DNA of 64,000 bases from Tritrichomonas musculus (taxonomy: Eukaryota > Parabasalia > Tritrichomonadida > Tritrichomonadidae). Within the stretch, counting starts at the first letter, position 1; the number at the start of each line of letters is the position of its first letter. The stretch spans positions 124,001 through 188,000 of the forward strand of contig JAPFFF010000041.1 in NCBI GenBank assembly GCA_039105265.1, read 5' to 3'. Of the stretch, positions 41,406 through 55,012 are shown piece after piece. The notes beneath the pieces are model-generated. The model was not told the DNA's origin, did no database searches, and worked only from the letters and a program-made list of their open reading frames with translations. Made by a program: the position numbers and the translations under genes.

Positions 41406-42800
41406 AAATAAATATATATATATATAAATAAATAAATATATATATATATAAATAAATAAATATATATATATATAAAAATATATATATAAAAATATATATA
41501 TAAAAATATATATATAAAAATATATATATAAAAATATATATATAAAAATATATATATAAAAATATATATATAAAAATATATATATAAATATATATATAAA
41601 AATATATATATAAAAATATATATATAAAAATATATATATAAAAATATATATATAAAAATATATATATAAAAATATATATATAAAATATATATATAAAAAT
41701 ATATATATAAAAATATATATATAAAAATATATATATAAAAATATATATATAAAAATATATATATAAAAATATATATAAAAATATATATATATAAATATAT
41801 ATATATAAATAAATAAATATATATATATATATAAAAATTATATATATAAAAATATATATATAAAAATATATATATAAAAATATATATATAAAAATATATA
41901 TATAAAAATATATATATAAAAATATATATATAAAAATATATATATAAAAATATATATATAAAAATATATATATAAAAATATATATATAAAAATATATATA
42001 TAAAAATATATATATAAAAATATATATAAAAAATATATATATAAAAATATATATATAAATATATATATAAAAATATATATATAAAAATATATATATAAAT
42101 ATATATATAAAAATATATATATAAAAATATATATATAAAAATATATATATAAAAATATATATATAAAAATATATATATAAAAATATATATATAAAAATAT
42201 ATATATAAAAATATATATATAAAAATATATATATAAAAATATATATATAAAAATATATATATAAAAATATATATAAAAATATATATATAAAAATATATAT
42301 AAAAATATATATATAAAAATATATATATAAAAATATATATATAAAAATATATATATAAAAATATATATATAAAAATATATATATAAAAATATATATATAA
42401 AAATATATATAAAAATATATATATAAAAATATATATATATAAATATATATATAAAAATATATATATATAAATATATATAAAAATATATATATATAAATAT
42501 ATATATAAAAATATATATATAAATATATATATAAAATATATATATAAAAATATATATATAAAAATATATATATAAAAATATATATATAAAAATATATATA
42601 TAAAAATATATATATAAAAATATATATATAAAAATATATATATAAAAATATATATATAAATATATATATAAAAATATATATATAAAATATATATATAAAA
42701 ATATATATATAAAAATATATATAAAAATATATATATAAAAATATATATATAAAAATATATATATAAAAATATATATATAAATATATATATAAAATATATA
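41406..42800. repeat. 14-bp minisatellite block 1 (AAAAATATATATAT)
   Basis: About 1.4 kb of near-perfect 14-bp units AAAAATATATATAT (for example A5 runs at 41474, 41488, 41502), opening with about 70 bp of the block-2 type, and with a short block-2-like insert around 41795-41820. Only A and T occur. Its long minus-strand open frame is a by-product. Confidence 0.95.
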
Positions 42801-44205
42801 TAAATAATATATAAAATAAATATATATAAATAAATATATATAAATAAATATATATAAATAAATATATATAAATAAAAATATATATAATAAATATATAAAT
42901 AAATATATATAAATAAATATATATAAATAAATATATATAAATAAATATATATATAAATAATATATATAAATAATATATATAAATAAATATATATAAATAA
43001 ATATATATAAATAAATATATATAAAATAAATATATATAAATAAATATATATAAATAAATATATATATAAATAAATATATATAAATAAATATATATAAATA
43101 AATATATATAAATAATATATAAATAAATATATATAAATAAATATATAAATAAATATATATAAATAAATATATATATATAAATATATATAAATAAATATAT
43201 ATAAATAAATATATATAAATAAATATATATATATAAATATATATAAATAAATATATATAAATAAATATATATAAATAAATATATATAAATAAATATATAT
43301 AAATAAATATATATAAATAAATATATATAAATAAATATATATAATAAATATATATAAATAAATATATATATAAATAAGTATATATAAATAAATATATATA
43401 AATAAATATATATAAATAAATATATATATATAAATATATATAAATAAATATATATAAATAAATATATATAAATAAATATATATAAATAAATATATATATA
43501 AATAAATATATATAAATAAATATATATAAATAAATATATATAAATAAATATATATAAATAAATATATATAATAAATATATATAAATAAATATATATAAAT
43601 AAATATATATAAATAAATACTATATAAATAAATATATATAAATAAATATATATAAATAAATATATATAAATAAAATATATATAAATAAATATATAAATAA
43701 ATATATATAAATAAATATATATAAATAAATATATATAAATAAATATATATAAATAATATATAAAAATAAATATATATAAATAAATATATATAAATAAATA
43801 TATATAATATAAATATATATAAATAAATATATATAAATAAATATATAATATATAAATAAATATATATAAAATAAATATATATAAATAAATATATATAAAT
43901 AAATATATATATATAAATATATATAAATAAATATATATAAATAAATATATATAAATAAATATATATAAATAAATATATATAAATAAATATATATAAATAA
44001 ATATATATAAATAAATATATATAAATAAATATATATAAATAAATATATATAAATAAATATATATAAATAAATATATATAAATAAATATATATAAATAAAT
44101 ATATATAAATAAATATATATAAATAAATATATATAAATAAATATATATAAATAAATATATATAAATAAATATATATATAAATATATATAAATAAATATAT
44201 ATATA
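42801..44205. repeat. 14-bp minisatellite block 2 (ATATATAAATAAAT)
   Basis: About 1.4 kb of 14-bp units ATATATAAATAAAT (AAATAAAT at 43925, 43939 and so on), most regular at 43920-44170, with occasional 13- or 12-bp units and a single C at 43620. Same unit length as block 1 but a different unit sequence (AAATAAAT in place of A5T). Confidence 0.95.
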
Positions 44206-44984
44206 AACCATGAGTAGGGGGGTCATGCCTTTTTCGATATAATTTTCAAATTTTGAATAAAAGAACTTTAACAAAAAGGAAATTATTTTTTAGTATTTAG
44301 ATTATTTAAAGCAAGATTAGTATATAAAAAATTTTACTTTACATAAATTTTTAGAACCATTTTTTTTTTTGGGGTAAGCTATATGGCGTGTTTTTTTCCA
44401 AAAAAATAATGGCGTAAAAGCCTAGCTTTAACTAAATAAATAACGATTATTGTACTTAATCATAAAGAGTATTATCTCATGAATATACATATTATTTTAA
44501 ATATAATGCAAAATAACTCTAATAAAACGAGATATAGATGAAATGCTGAAAAAATCCTAAACGTATGAATTTAAAATAAGCAACAATCAAAACCTACAAA
44601 TATTAAAAATTATCTAACATATTTATTTTCTAATAATGCAACTTAATATATGCAACTATTTAATCAGTATTCATATCATAATTTGCTCTTCGTTTTCTTT
44701 TTTTTACAAATTTATAATATTATCATGATTTTTAAATTTTTTCCTTAAAAAAACTTTTTTATTGCATTTAAATCAAGGATTGTTTGTTTTTCTTGAATAT
44801 GATCACAATAAACTATATTTTAATATACATTTACGTAAAAGCCGGCATTTGATAAAAATTCAAAAAAATTGTAGGAAATATGCAAAAAATGGACATTTTT
44901 ATAGATTCTTTAGGGTATTGCTGATTTAAATTATATATTGATAATACTTGGAAAGAAACTTTGTTGATGAATAAATTGTTTTGA

Positions 44985-45211
44985 AAATATTATATTCTCT
45001 CTTCATCCAGTCACATAAACTAACAATAAAGATACAAATTGTTTTATTATATATTATAATCGTTCATTCTTATTCTTTCATTTACTTTCATAGATTCTTA
45101 TATCAAAATATTATATCTTCTCTTCATCCAGTTAAATAAACTAGCAATAAACGATATAAATATATTTAATAGTTATAATAGTTGTTCATTTTTATTCTTT
45201 CATTTACTTTC
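44985..45211. repeat. about 115-bp imperfect tandem duplication
   Basis: TCTCTTCATCCAGT... near 44997 and TCTTCTCTTCATCCAGT near 45114 begin two matching blocks that both end in TTATTCTTTCATTTACTTTC. They differ at about a tenth of positions. Confidence 0.75.
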
Positions 45212-46361
45212 TGAAAATCTTATTAAGAAATTTAATATTTTTTTTTTCTCTCCCCCCCCCCCCGCTATTTCATTTAGTATATATTAGTATATAATAAATT
45301 GTAGTGTTGTCTGATATTATGATAACACAAATCCTTTATTTATTTTATGCTTATTTCATACAAATCATCATATTTCGATTTTGAATATGCTCATTGAATT
45401 ATTTCAATGGATAAAATATAAAGAAATGATTTTTGAATTTCTAACAAAGGTAAACGAATTTGGGTTTTTTTTTCAATTTTCTTATTTCGTTAAATAATCA
45501 TAAAATATAAATTTAATTTATTATCTTAAACATTTTTTATTTAGAAGCAAATAAGATCTGTCGCAGGGAAATTGGAATAATATCAATTTTAAAATATTTA
45601 ATAGAAAAAGTGAAGAAATTGAATTTTAACGTCAAGTATGTATTCAAAATATTTCTAGGAGCCCTAAGAGGAATTTGCCTAGAAACTGTTTTTTCTAACT
45701 CATTTTTATATATTATTTAATTATATTTATATATGTATATATTTTTTTTCTGTATAAAGCGTATTTATAAATAAATATTTTGAAAGCATATTCAAAATAT
45801 ATTTAGAACATAAAAATAAATAAAGTCATTAAATTTTCAGTATTTTTAAATAAAGACTATTCAATTTAAAAGAATTAAAAATGAAAATATCTTATTTTAA
45901 AATCATTTTATCAATATTATTATGCATTTTTAAAAATATAAAATAATATAGATATATAAATGCATGTAAATATTGCTAATATTATATTAAATTGAGGAAT
46001 TCTGATGAACATATTATAGTAAGCAGAGGTGCGGATAGGGTGAAGTGATTTAGATTCACACAAAAATTTGTATATATTAATTATTTTTTATGAGCATTAT
46101 AATGATATAATTTTTTTTTATTTTCGTCCACGGGGCCGACTTGTGGTGATATATGATTTTTTTTCTGAGGTAGAAAAATATAAACCACTGAAAAAAATAT
46201 AAAAATATGTAAACTATAGAAATTATATAATTAATAGAAAAATCTATTATTTAGAAGAAAAAAAGTAATAGAAACATGATAAAAATCATTTTTATACTAT
46301 TTAAAAAAATGTGTCTCGTTTGTTATTATTCAATTATTAATGTATGATATAGTTTCCACTT

Positions 46362-46406
46362 AAATTGGCCCAAAAAAAATTGAGAAAATGAAAATGGGCC
46401 AAATTT
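46362..46406. repeat. inverted repeat with GC core
   Basis: AAATTGGCCC (46362-46371) faces GGGCCAAATTT (46396-46406) around a 24-base A-rich loop. Could form a stable hairpin; role unknown. Confidence 0.5.
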
Positions 46407-47249
46407 ATTAAAAAAAAGTATTTTAAAATTATTTTATTAATATATAATTGTTATATATTTTATATATATCATATAATTATTATAATATAATAAAATAATA
46501 AATTACATATTAAGATATGAATTTAAATGTAACGACTCTCAATTATTATTTACTATATTCTCAATTTTATTCTCGAAAATTTTTTCATTCAAAATTTATG
46601 AAAAAAAAACTGTCTCCATTTGATTTAAATTTTAATTAAACTTCAAAATATATAAAGAAAATTATTTATTTCATTTCTCTCAAATTAACATTTTATGCGA
46701 AACGATTTGAATTTATAATTGTTCAATATTTAGAATATACAGTTATATAAAGTTTATTTATTGTTTATATTTATTTTAAATTTTTTTATAGTATATATAA
46801 TATTATTAAAAGTTATATAATCTATGATATACATATAAATATAAAAAGATATTTGCTTAATATATTAATGAATATTCATTAATATTCAAAATTAAAAAAC
46901 ATTTTAAAATATTGATATTAAAATAAAAATAATTTATGATAAATGTTTCTAAAATAAATTTTCATTGAAAAGATATATCAATATATACTTTTGGTTTTAT
47001 CATTATATCACAAAAAGTTAGATAATTTAACAAAAAGTTACTATTCATAAAAAAATTCATTGAAAAAATCTTTTCATGATATTAGGGAAATGTTACGATT
47101 ATTTTATTTTTTGTCTATATAGCCAATATTATATACTGACATACAATATAAATCATTAGAAGTGAAGATGTTAAATTAAAATTGAGCATATTTTGAAATG
47201 ATCATTATTGGTGCTTCCATTCGGAAAGCAAGCCCATTTATTGATTTTT

Positions 47250-47620
47250 TTTTAAATGATTTCAGCAATCTTTCCATTGAGTGATTCAATTTCACGATCT
47301 TTGGTTTTGATTGTTGATTGTAACTCGCTGATCTTGCAGTTGAGGTCTTCGACTTCTCTTTTCTTGGCTTCAACAGTGGATTGAAGTTCTGCAAAATTGC
47401 CATTGAGTGATTCAATTGTAGCTGTCATTCTCGTTGATCTTGCCATTGAGTGCTTCAACTCTTCTGTTCTTGGCTTCAATAGTTGATGGTAATTCAGCGA
47501 TTTGTCAAATGAGGTCTTCGATCGTTGAATTCAATTCATTGATCTTGCCATTGAACGCTTCAATCCCTCTGTTCTTGGCTTCAACAGTGGGATGTATTTC
47601 CGCGTTTATTTAATAAAAAA
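47250..47620 (-). pseudogene. coiled-coil protein fragment with 21-residue repeats
   Basis: The minus strand encodes a heptad-rich repeat, IESLNGKIAELQSTIKTKDR and variants, of 21 residues (63 bp, three heptads). Four to five units are visible but in more than one frame, with stops, and no start. It is the kind of long coiled coil common in trichomonads; only this piece remains. Confidence 0.7.
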
Positions 47621-47869
47621 TGATATGAAAAAAACAAATCGCATCAAAAGATATTTCTATATTGAATTTTGGACGTTATATTTAAATTCGGCGCGCTTTT
47701 TAACGTCAAATTATTGTTAAATCTTAAAGTTTTTTTTACACTTTACTATATTTTTGGCTTTAGATTTTATATTCACAAAAATATTAACGATTTATAAGTT
47801 TTGGTTTTAAATATATGATTAATAAATAACGATTGAAATTTATTCAAATATAGCTAAATTACCCAGGCT

Positions 47870-48000
47870 TGCGAAAAGGGCAAGAGCAAGTGGCCGGAGG
47901 TGGCATTCGGGCCCCGGTCTAGAGGGGCGCTTGGTGGCATGTCCAAAAAGTTTTGCACACCAGGGCTCGCGCCCTTTATGTCATTGCCCGGGCAAATGCT
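47870..48000. other. isolated GC-rich island
   Basis: About 130 bp dense in G and C (for example GGCATTCGGGCCCCGGTC, GGGCTCGCGCCC) with AT-rich DNA on its left. No frame reads as protein. It joins directly to dispersed-repeat copy 2 and may be the edge of an inserted element. Confidence 0.5.
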
Positions 48001-48175
48001 CCTGACAAAAAACTTATGAAAAAGTATATAAAAAAATAATATATTTTTTTGAATCTAATTTTAATCAATATTCTTTACATAATATATCCTATGACTAAAT
48101 AATAATAAGTGATTAATTGATGTTGTATATTTGTTATTCAATTTAATAATGGATATGTTCATTTCAGAGTTTTGA
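47993..48175. repeat. dispersed repeat, copy 2 (copy 1 at 24136-24319)
   Basis: Same orientation as copy 1; both contain TATATCCTATGACT, a run of AATAAT, GTGATTAATT and end TTTCAGAGTTTTGAT. Confidence 0.7.
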
Positions 48176-49610
48176 TGCATTACTTATGTTGAAACTAATA
48201 TTTCTGAAATCTCATAGAAAAAGTGAATTTAATTAATAAAAATGTTATAATATCTTCATTAATATCTAATAATTTTGAAATATATTTAATCAAAATTATA
48301 AATTTTTTGTGTGAAGTTTCATTTTTATCGGAAAAAACTTTTTCTATTTGATTTAAGAAACCGAAAATATTATATTACAATAGATTCATTATTTTTTAAA
48401 AAATGAATGATTTGCATTGAATGGGGTCCAGGGGCTGGAGCCCTTGGAGTAGCGATAGGTTGAGCAACGCTGGAGCCTACTGTATATTACTGGAATAAAT
48501 GATCTTCATATATTTCATATAAATGTCTTTATTCTTTTTACCATCTGCGTCATACCAAATTAAACGAGTAATTAATGACCCAGGTATATACATAATTCCG
48601 CAATAATAGGGATTGAATTCATGATAATTTGATGAAAACGATGATGGGTATAATGAAATAAAGTATACACTAACCACGTAAATTTTGATGATACATAATC
48701 ATTGACAACCCTCCCCTGATTCCTTCACGTAAATCATGATATTCATCTTCATTTGTTATCGTCATCGGCATTTTATTAGGCTTGCAAAACTTATTCAATT
48801 GAATTCGTTAGCGAGTGATCTTATCTTTATAATGTTGATGCATTTTATTACATTACTCACAAGAGAGTTTACAGTTTCTTAACTCATGATGGATTTCATT
48901 ATTGATTCTATGAAGTATTGGCTTATTTGAGTTAGTAAAGTGTTTACCACATAAGTGGCGGCAACTTGTTCCTACGAAATTGTACATCTTCATGAATCCG
49001 TCAAAGTCATCTTCTTTGACACATTTTTCGAATCATCTTTGAGACTTCTTTAGATTGAATTGATTAAACTTTGTATCTTGATAGTAATATCGATCACATT
49101 TGTATGCCCACCAATTCTGAAAAGGAACCAAAGTAGTGATGTTTGTTCCGCATGGGGACCAGATAGAAATTCTAATATAACAGCCACATCCGGCTTAATT
49201 TTGAAGTTCACATGAATATTTAAAATTGATTCTCCAGACCTTGAATTTTTGATGAAATATGAAGGATAAAACTTCTTAGTTTTAAAATTGCCGAAATCCG
49301 GGGAACTACTCTCTCCATAGTTTTGGATCAAACTAAATGAAACATATGGAGACTGCTATTCGCGACATATCCTTCCGGAACAACCATCGCTACTGAGGAG
49401 ATCTTCTTAGGCTTACCAATTTTTTTGGCAAAGGGAAGTCCCGATGAGGATCATATTTTTGCATTTTAGGCAAATTTTTTCGTCATAAGACGACTCAAAG
49501 AACGGAGTTCCTTTAAAATCCCATTTCGATTGGCCTCAAAAATAACGTAGTTTCTCTTTGCTCAAAAACTACGTTATTTACGAATCAATTCCATTTTTTT
49601 CCAGTTAGAA

Positions 49611-49919
49611 ATGAACTCAACAGCTGCGGCTCCAAAACTTATCAATGTCGAAGCCAATGGTGCAAAACTCGATTACCTCGAACGAGTCATTCTCAAGAGA
49701 TACCCACAATGGAAATCCCTTGCATTCGATAACCACGACGATGATGATTTCATGGATGACCTCATTGGTAGAATATCTAATTTTGAAACTGATTTAGAAT
49801 CTCTTCGTACCAAAATCGTAAATGGCGATAATTACGATCACAAGGAACTCGATTTGAGTAGGTTTAAGATGGCGATAATTACGATCGCAATACTTGAATT
49901 CTCATATGAATACGCGTGA
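49611..49919 (+). other. fossil element part: small acidic protein frame
   Basis: An ATG-started frame of about 100 codons beginning MNSTAAAPKLINVEANGAKL, with an acidic Asp cluster in the middle. Belongs to the decayed element around it. Family not recognised. Confidence 0.45.
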
Positions 49920-51689
49920 GCATTTTATATTTTTGGCTCACCAACTACTACTACTACCAACAACTACTAGATTTTTGGCAAAGGGGGTCCCAACTAACTC
50001 CCAAATCGTTTCATACGATAATTCACTCTGCAAGGAATTGGAGATTCACATGAACAATATCTTGGATAAATCTCAGCGTGAATATAAGTATTTCTTAAAA
50101 CTATGCTTAAATAATTTTAATTTGCATAATTAATTTTTAGTTTTGTTTTGATGCATATCTAGAAAAATCATTATCAAAAAGTTCATTTTCATAATACGTT
50201 AATATATAAAAGTCAAAAAAATGTAAAATTGAGATTTAACTCATAAAAAAATAATGAACTGTAAGGATATCATTTTATCACCATATAAATTATATTTATA
50301 TATACAAATGCTTCATCATGTGATATTTTTTAAGATCATTTTCATCATGTGTAACATATAATACTCAAATTATTTACTCAAAGACAAAAATCTGGTCTTG
50401 CTATAAAATAGTGATTATTATTCAAAATGCATTCAAGATATACAATTGATTTCAAAATAGCAGTATTGATAGCATCAACCATATTTTAATTATTAATATT
50501 TTGATTTACCAAAATACTTTGATTAAAAGAAAACAATGAATATTCAAAAACTTCCGCATTTCGCAGTTTTTATAAGTATGTGAAAAAATTAAAATTGAGG
50601 GGAAAAAAATGTATGAATAGATTTTTAAAATTATAAAAGTATTAGTTGTTTGAGCAATTAATAAGCTATAAACTGAAAGCATTATTGAAATATATTATTA
50701 GCCTTAACATTTGATTTTAATGTTATTGTCTCAAAAAGTGGATTTTTTCTGAAATCAATTTTTTTGAACCAAATATAATATATCAAAGTCCACAATAATA
50801 GCAAAATAATTAAATTCATAAACATTAATAATACATTAAAAATAAAATTCATTACTCATCAGTCTTTGAAATTGCGGTTACTTAATGGCCACCCTATATA
50901 TCCACATTCGGGAATCTAAACAAAGTTTAGCTGATAAACCTCAAACTGCACCCATTGTTGAAGAACTCCAAGACAATGTTGAGGGACCCCAGCATACGCC
51001 CATTGTAGCTGAAGTACATGAAATTGCTCAGGAGAAGACCTTGGACAATTTCATTAAGGGTCTCCCAAATGCCCATAGTTGAATTAACTCAAAAATACAA
51101 TAAGTACTCCGCGGATTGGGTATGATGCTCTCAAAGTTGCGCAATCTGAATAAGACCATTGCATGGTAGGGGAATAAGAAGATTGTCTATTATAGCGAGG
51201 CTTGAGATATTTTTGCGATCCCAATTAAAGGAACGAAAGGATTTACTCAAATTGAATATTATGACCCCCTCCCGAGTCAGGCTTTTGCCAAAAATCTAGT
51301 AGTAAGCAGTAGGTGGTTGGTTCGCCTTTCGTCGCAAAACGACTCAGGGTACTTCGCTCCTTTGGTTCAACTTAGTTGGTGAGTCCATAACTGGTGAGTT
51401 CTCAATTTTTTATCCAGCCTGAAATGAACTCAACTGGGACTAACACTTCAATGGCTCAACCATCGAACCAATCGATGATGAATATGAATGCATCCAGTAT
51501 AATGAGAAGCTCCGTTTGATACATTCCATTAAGGATGATATGTACCAGATGCAATCGATTCTCACAGCATGTAATTCAAAGAATCAAGCTTATTGATGGA
51601 GGTAACTCGCTGAAACAAATGAAATTCTCGAAGAACTTGGGCTTCAGCAAAATTGCTGCGACCAAGAAATTATTCAAGATAGACCTAAT

Positions 51690-52097
51690 TTGATTAATGA
51701 TTTGAAAGGTACATACATTCACCGATTGCTTGTTAATGATGTTGCCTACTGGGCTAGTCGAAAGTATGCCATATATACTGCCAAGCTTCTGGATTCACAT
51801 TTTGAAAAGCAACGCGAGCAACTCACTAATAAGATTGAAGACCTAACTCCAAGAGATTTCCCCAAGGATCACAAACTTAGCTACCGATATATGATATGGC
51901 GTGAGGAACTTCCCAAAAATAAGGATTTCGTGGTACTTCATCTCGTTCGTCGCAACCAGCATTCATGGGGGCAGGTCTGTAAGATTTACCAAAATGAGAA
52001 GAAGCGATGGATATACATTGATGACCTACCAATTGCAATGAGAACGAATGAAGATATCAAACGAATGGCCAAAGCTCTGTTCAAAGTGTCTCGATGA
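51690..52097 (+). other. fossil element part: conserved-looking hypothetical frame
   Basis: About 135 codons of ordinary globular protein (for example LSYRYMIWREELPKNKDFVV) directly followed by the fibre-like frame. Part of the same fossil; not recognised. Confidence 0.45.
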
Positions 52098-53560
52098 GTT
52101 GCACAAATACTTTAAAAAGTACTATTGGTGAGCAACTCGAAAAATACGCGTTAGCACAGAACCTTGAGTCATACGCTTTGCAAACTCAGCTATTCGATTA
52201 TGTGAAAACCGAGGATTTCAATAAGGAGATGCTGAAGTATGCGCTATCTCAGGACTTGCAATCGTATGCTAGGAGGGAAGATGTGGAGAGTGCCGTTAGC
52301 ACACTACAGGATTACATCGTTAACAACTATGCGCTATTGACTGAAATACCTGAGGTTCCCGAGAACATCGTTACGAGTGATTCATTGAACACTTGATTAG
52401 AACCGTACACTTTAGCGCAAGGCTTACAGCCATATGCGAAAACTCAGGATCTCTCAGATATGACATTATACGTGAAGACTCAGGATTTGCAATCTTACGC
52501 ACTCGCTGAAGATATCCCTGAGATGCCAAAAGATTTAGTTAATGAATTTGCTATAAGTGTCGCGTTGGATATGCAAAAACTGTGGACCTCCCAGATATGT
52601 CAAAGTATGCTCTCTCAACAGATATCCCAAAACCTGTTGATTTGACACCATATTATACTAGTGCACAGGCTGATGAAAAGTTTGTTGATGAAGATGAGTT
52701 AGCATATGAATTCAATAAATATGAGTTCGATGGCGGCATCCCAACCAACGCCACATATATTGTACAGCTGAGCAAACTTGTGAAGTTCCAAATTGATAAC
52801 TCATTTGTAGATCGAATAGGTTTTGATACTAAGTCTACTCTCAAGGATTCGCATTTTGATACATTCTTTGGGCAGCTGAAGGCTGAACAAGAGGATGAGA
52901 AGCTGAGGATTGAAGCTGAACAGAATCTACGTAAACTGGAGGAAGCCAGACTTGAACTGGAACACCTTAAGCTGGAGCAGGAGCAAAAACGCAAGCGAAT
53001 CGAAAAAGAAAAGCGTGATCGATTGAAACAGGAACGATTGGAACAGGAACGCCTTAAGCAGGAGCAGGAACGTATGAGAATTGAGCGTGAGCATTTGGAA
53101 CAGGAAAGTGAACGCAAGCGAATTGCAAAAGAGAGGGAGCGGAGATGAATCGTAAGATTACATCAATAATGAGTTCGGTGGCAACATCCCAACCGATATC
53201 CAATATTTTGCTCAAATGAGCAATTTCGTGAAGTTTATCAACGAGAACTCATTTATAACTCGCACAGGTTTCAATCCTGATGGTATGCTCAAGGAATCGC
53301 ACTTTGATAAATTCTTTGGACCACTGAGAGCTGAACGTATTGAGCGTGAGAGATTGAAACAGGAGAGATTGGAACGTAAATGTGAAAAGAGACATGCTAA
53401 AAAAGCTCGTAAACGCGAGCGTGCTGAGCAGGAACGTATTGAAAAAGAACGCCTCGAGAGATTGGAACGTGAGCGTATTGAAAAGGAATGTAGAAGTAAC
53501 TCAAGATTGGAAACAATATCAATATAGCCATAGAAGCTCAAAGATTGATTCGTGAAAATG
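52094..53560 (+). other. fossil element part: tail-fibre-like repeats and charged coiled coil
   Basis: A region of repeated QDLQSYA/LSKYALSTDIP-type units, as in phage and virus fibre stalks, then a long Glu/Arg/Lys coiled coil (EQERLKQEQERMRIE-like). Two successive stretches share the pattern SNFVKFINENSF and LKESHFDKFFG, indicating an internal duplication. Broken. Confidence 0.5.
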
Positions 53561-53960
53561 AGTATCCACCAAAACTACCACCAACGACAACACATAAGGA
53601 ACCAATTCCGTATGTTAAGCAGCCTTAATACATAAAGATATTGAATGACAAACTTGATAATGATTACTTCAATAAATTCAATAGAGATGATTATAAGACT
53701 GATGAACACATTGATGTATTTTAACGTATGAATACCTTAGTATTATTTTTAGGCTTTTCATTAAAGCTACTGCTAATCATGCTAGATCTGGAGCAGCGTT
53801 AGAGCTTCATAATTATGGTTAGCATATGATTTCTTTTGGTCGCGTTCTATGTAACAAAATTTGGCGCCTAGTATAGTAGCCCAGGCGAGTTGTTACTAGT
53901 AAAGGGTGTAGGCATGGGGCAAGCGAAGCTTGCCACATCCCTCATAATCTACTTAAGAAA

Positions 53961-54450
53961 GTGCATATTTTATAGTAAATGAACTCTAAGATAATGAAAG
54001 ATTTGAGATGAGATCAACATTATATTCTGCGTTTAAGATAATAAGGTTGCCAATTGGCTGTTTCTTTGTATCAACATCGTTGCCATTATATGATAATAAG
54101 TAATCGAATCGTGAATTTAATCGTTTGGCATAAACCATATATTTTTAATACTGTTCATCTTTAATGAGAAGTTTTTGTTGAAGTGACGAATAAAATTCAA
54201 TATGATTGAGTGGTTGCTTTTGTGAAAGTACTTAGTTAAAGCTTTCATCATTTATTGCTTCGTAAGAAAACACATCTCTATTAGAATTATGGACTCATCT
54301 TTGTAATTCTAAATTGTAAAAAATAAATATATATAAATATATAAAAAATTATATATCAAATTTTAGATCTGATTGAAACATACAATAATGAAATAAATCA
54401 TATCATAAATGGAATATTTGTTCACTTTTTCATTTATAATAAATGAATTA
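53961..54450. other. AT-rich spacer
   Basis: No gene seen between the fossil element and the AAAT array. Confidence 0.4.

Positions 54451-55012
<562 letters not shown>

Larger units (their letters stand above)
44206..47170. other. long AT-rich intergenic region
   Basis: No supportable gene in about 3 kb. Noted: a tandem duplication (44985-45211), a run of 12 C at 45252-45263 that is strange in this DNA, a hairpin at 46362-46406, and small GC-richer patches at 46020-46050 and 46125-46145. Confidence 0.5.
48420..53960. mobile_element. Polinton/Maverick-like element, fossil (tentative)
   Basis: A block visibly GC-richer than its surroundings, holding several viral-style open frames on both strands: minus-strand frames in 48480-49330, forward frames at 49611-49919, 50885-51082, 51690-52097 and a fibre/coiled-coil region 52094-53560. 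Short GC-rich inverted motifs (TTTTTGGCAAA and complement) recur between the frames. No polymerase B, integrase, ATPase or protease is visible, and no terminal repeats are found, so family assignment rests on composition, gene spacing and the fibre-like protein. An AT-rich stretch at 50130-50860 separates two parts. The element is clearly broken in many places (of the order of ten) and incomplete; decay looks moderate. Confidence 0.45.

Noticed and set aside
41404-44274. 956-codon minus-strand open frame
   Set aside because: It is a translation of the A/T-only 14-bp minisatellite (endless FIYIYLYI) with no gene-like composition or start context.
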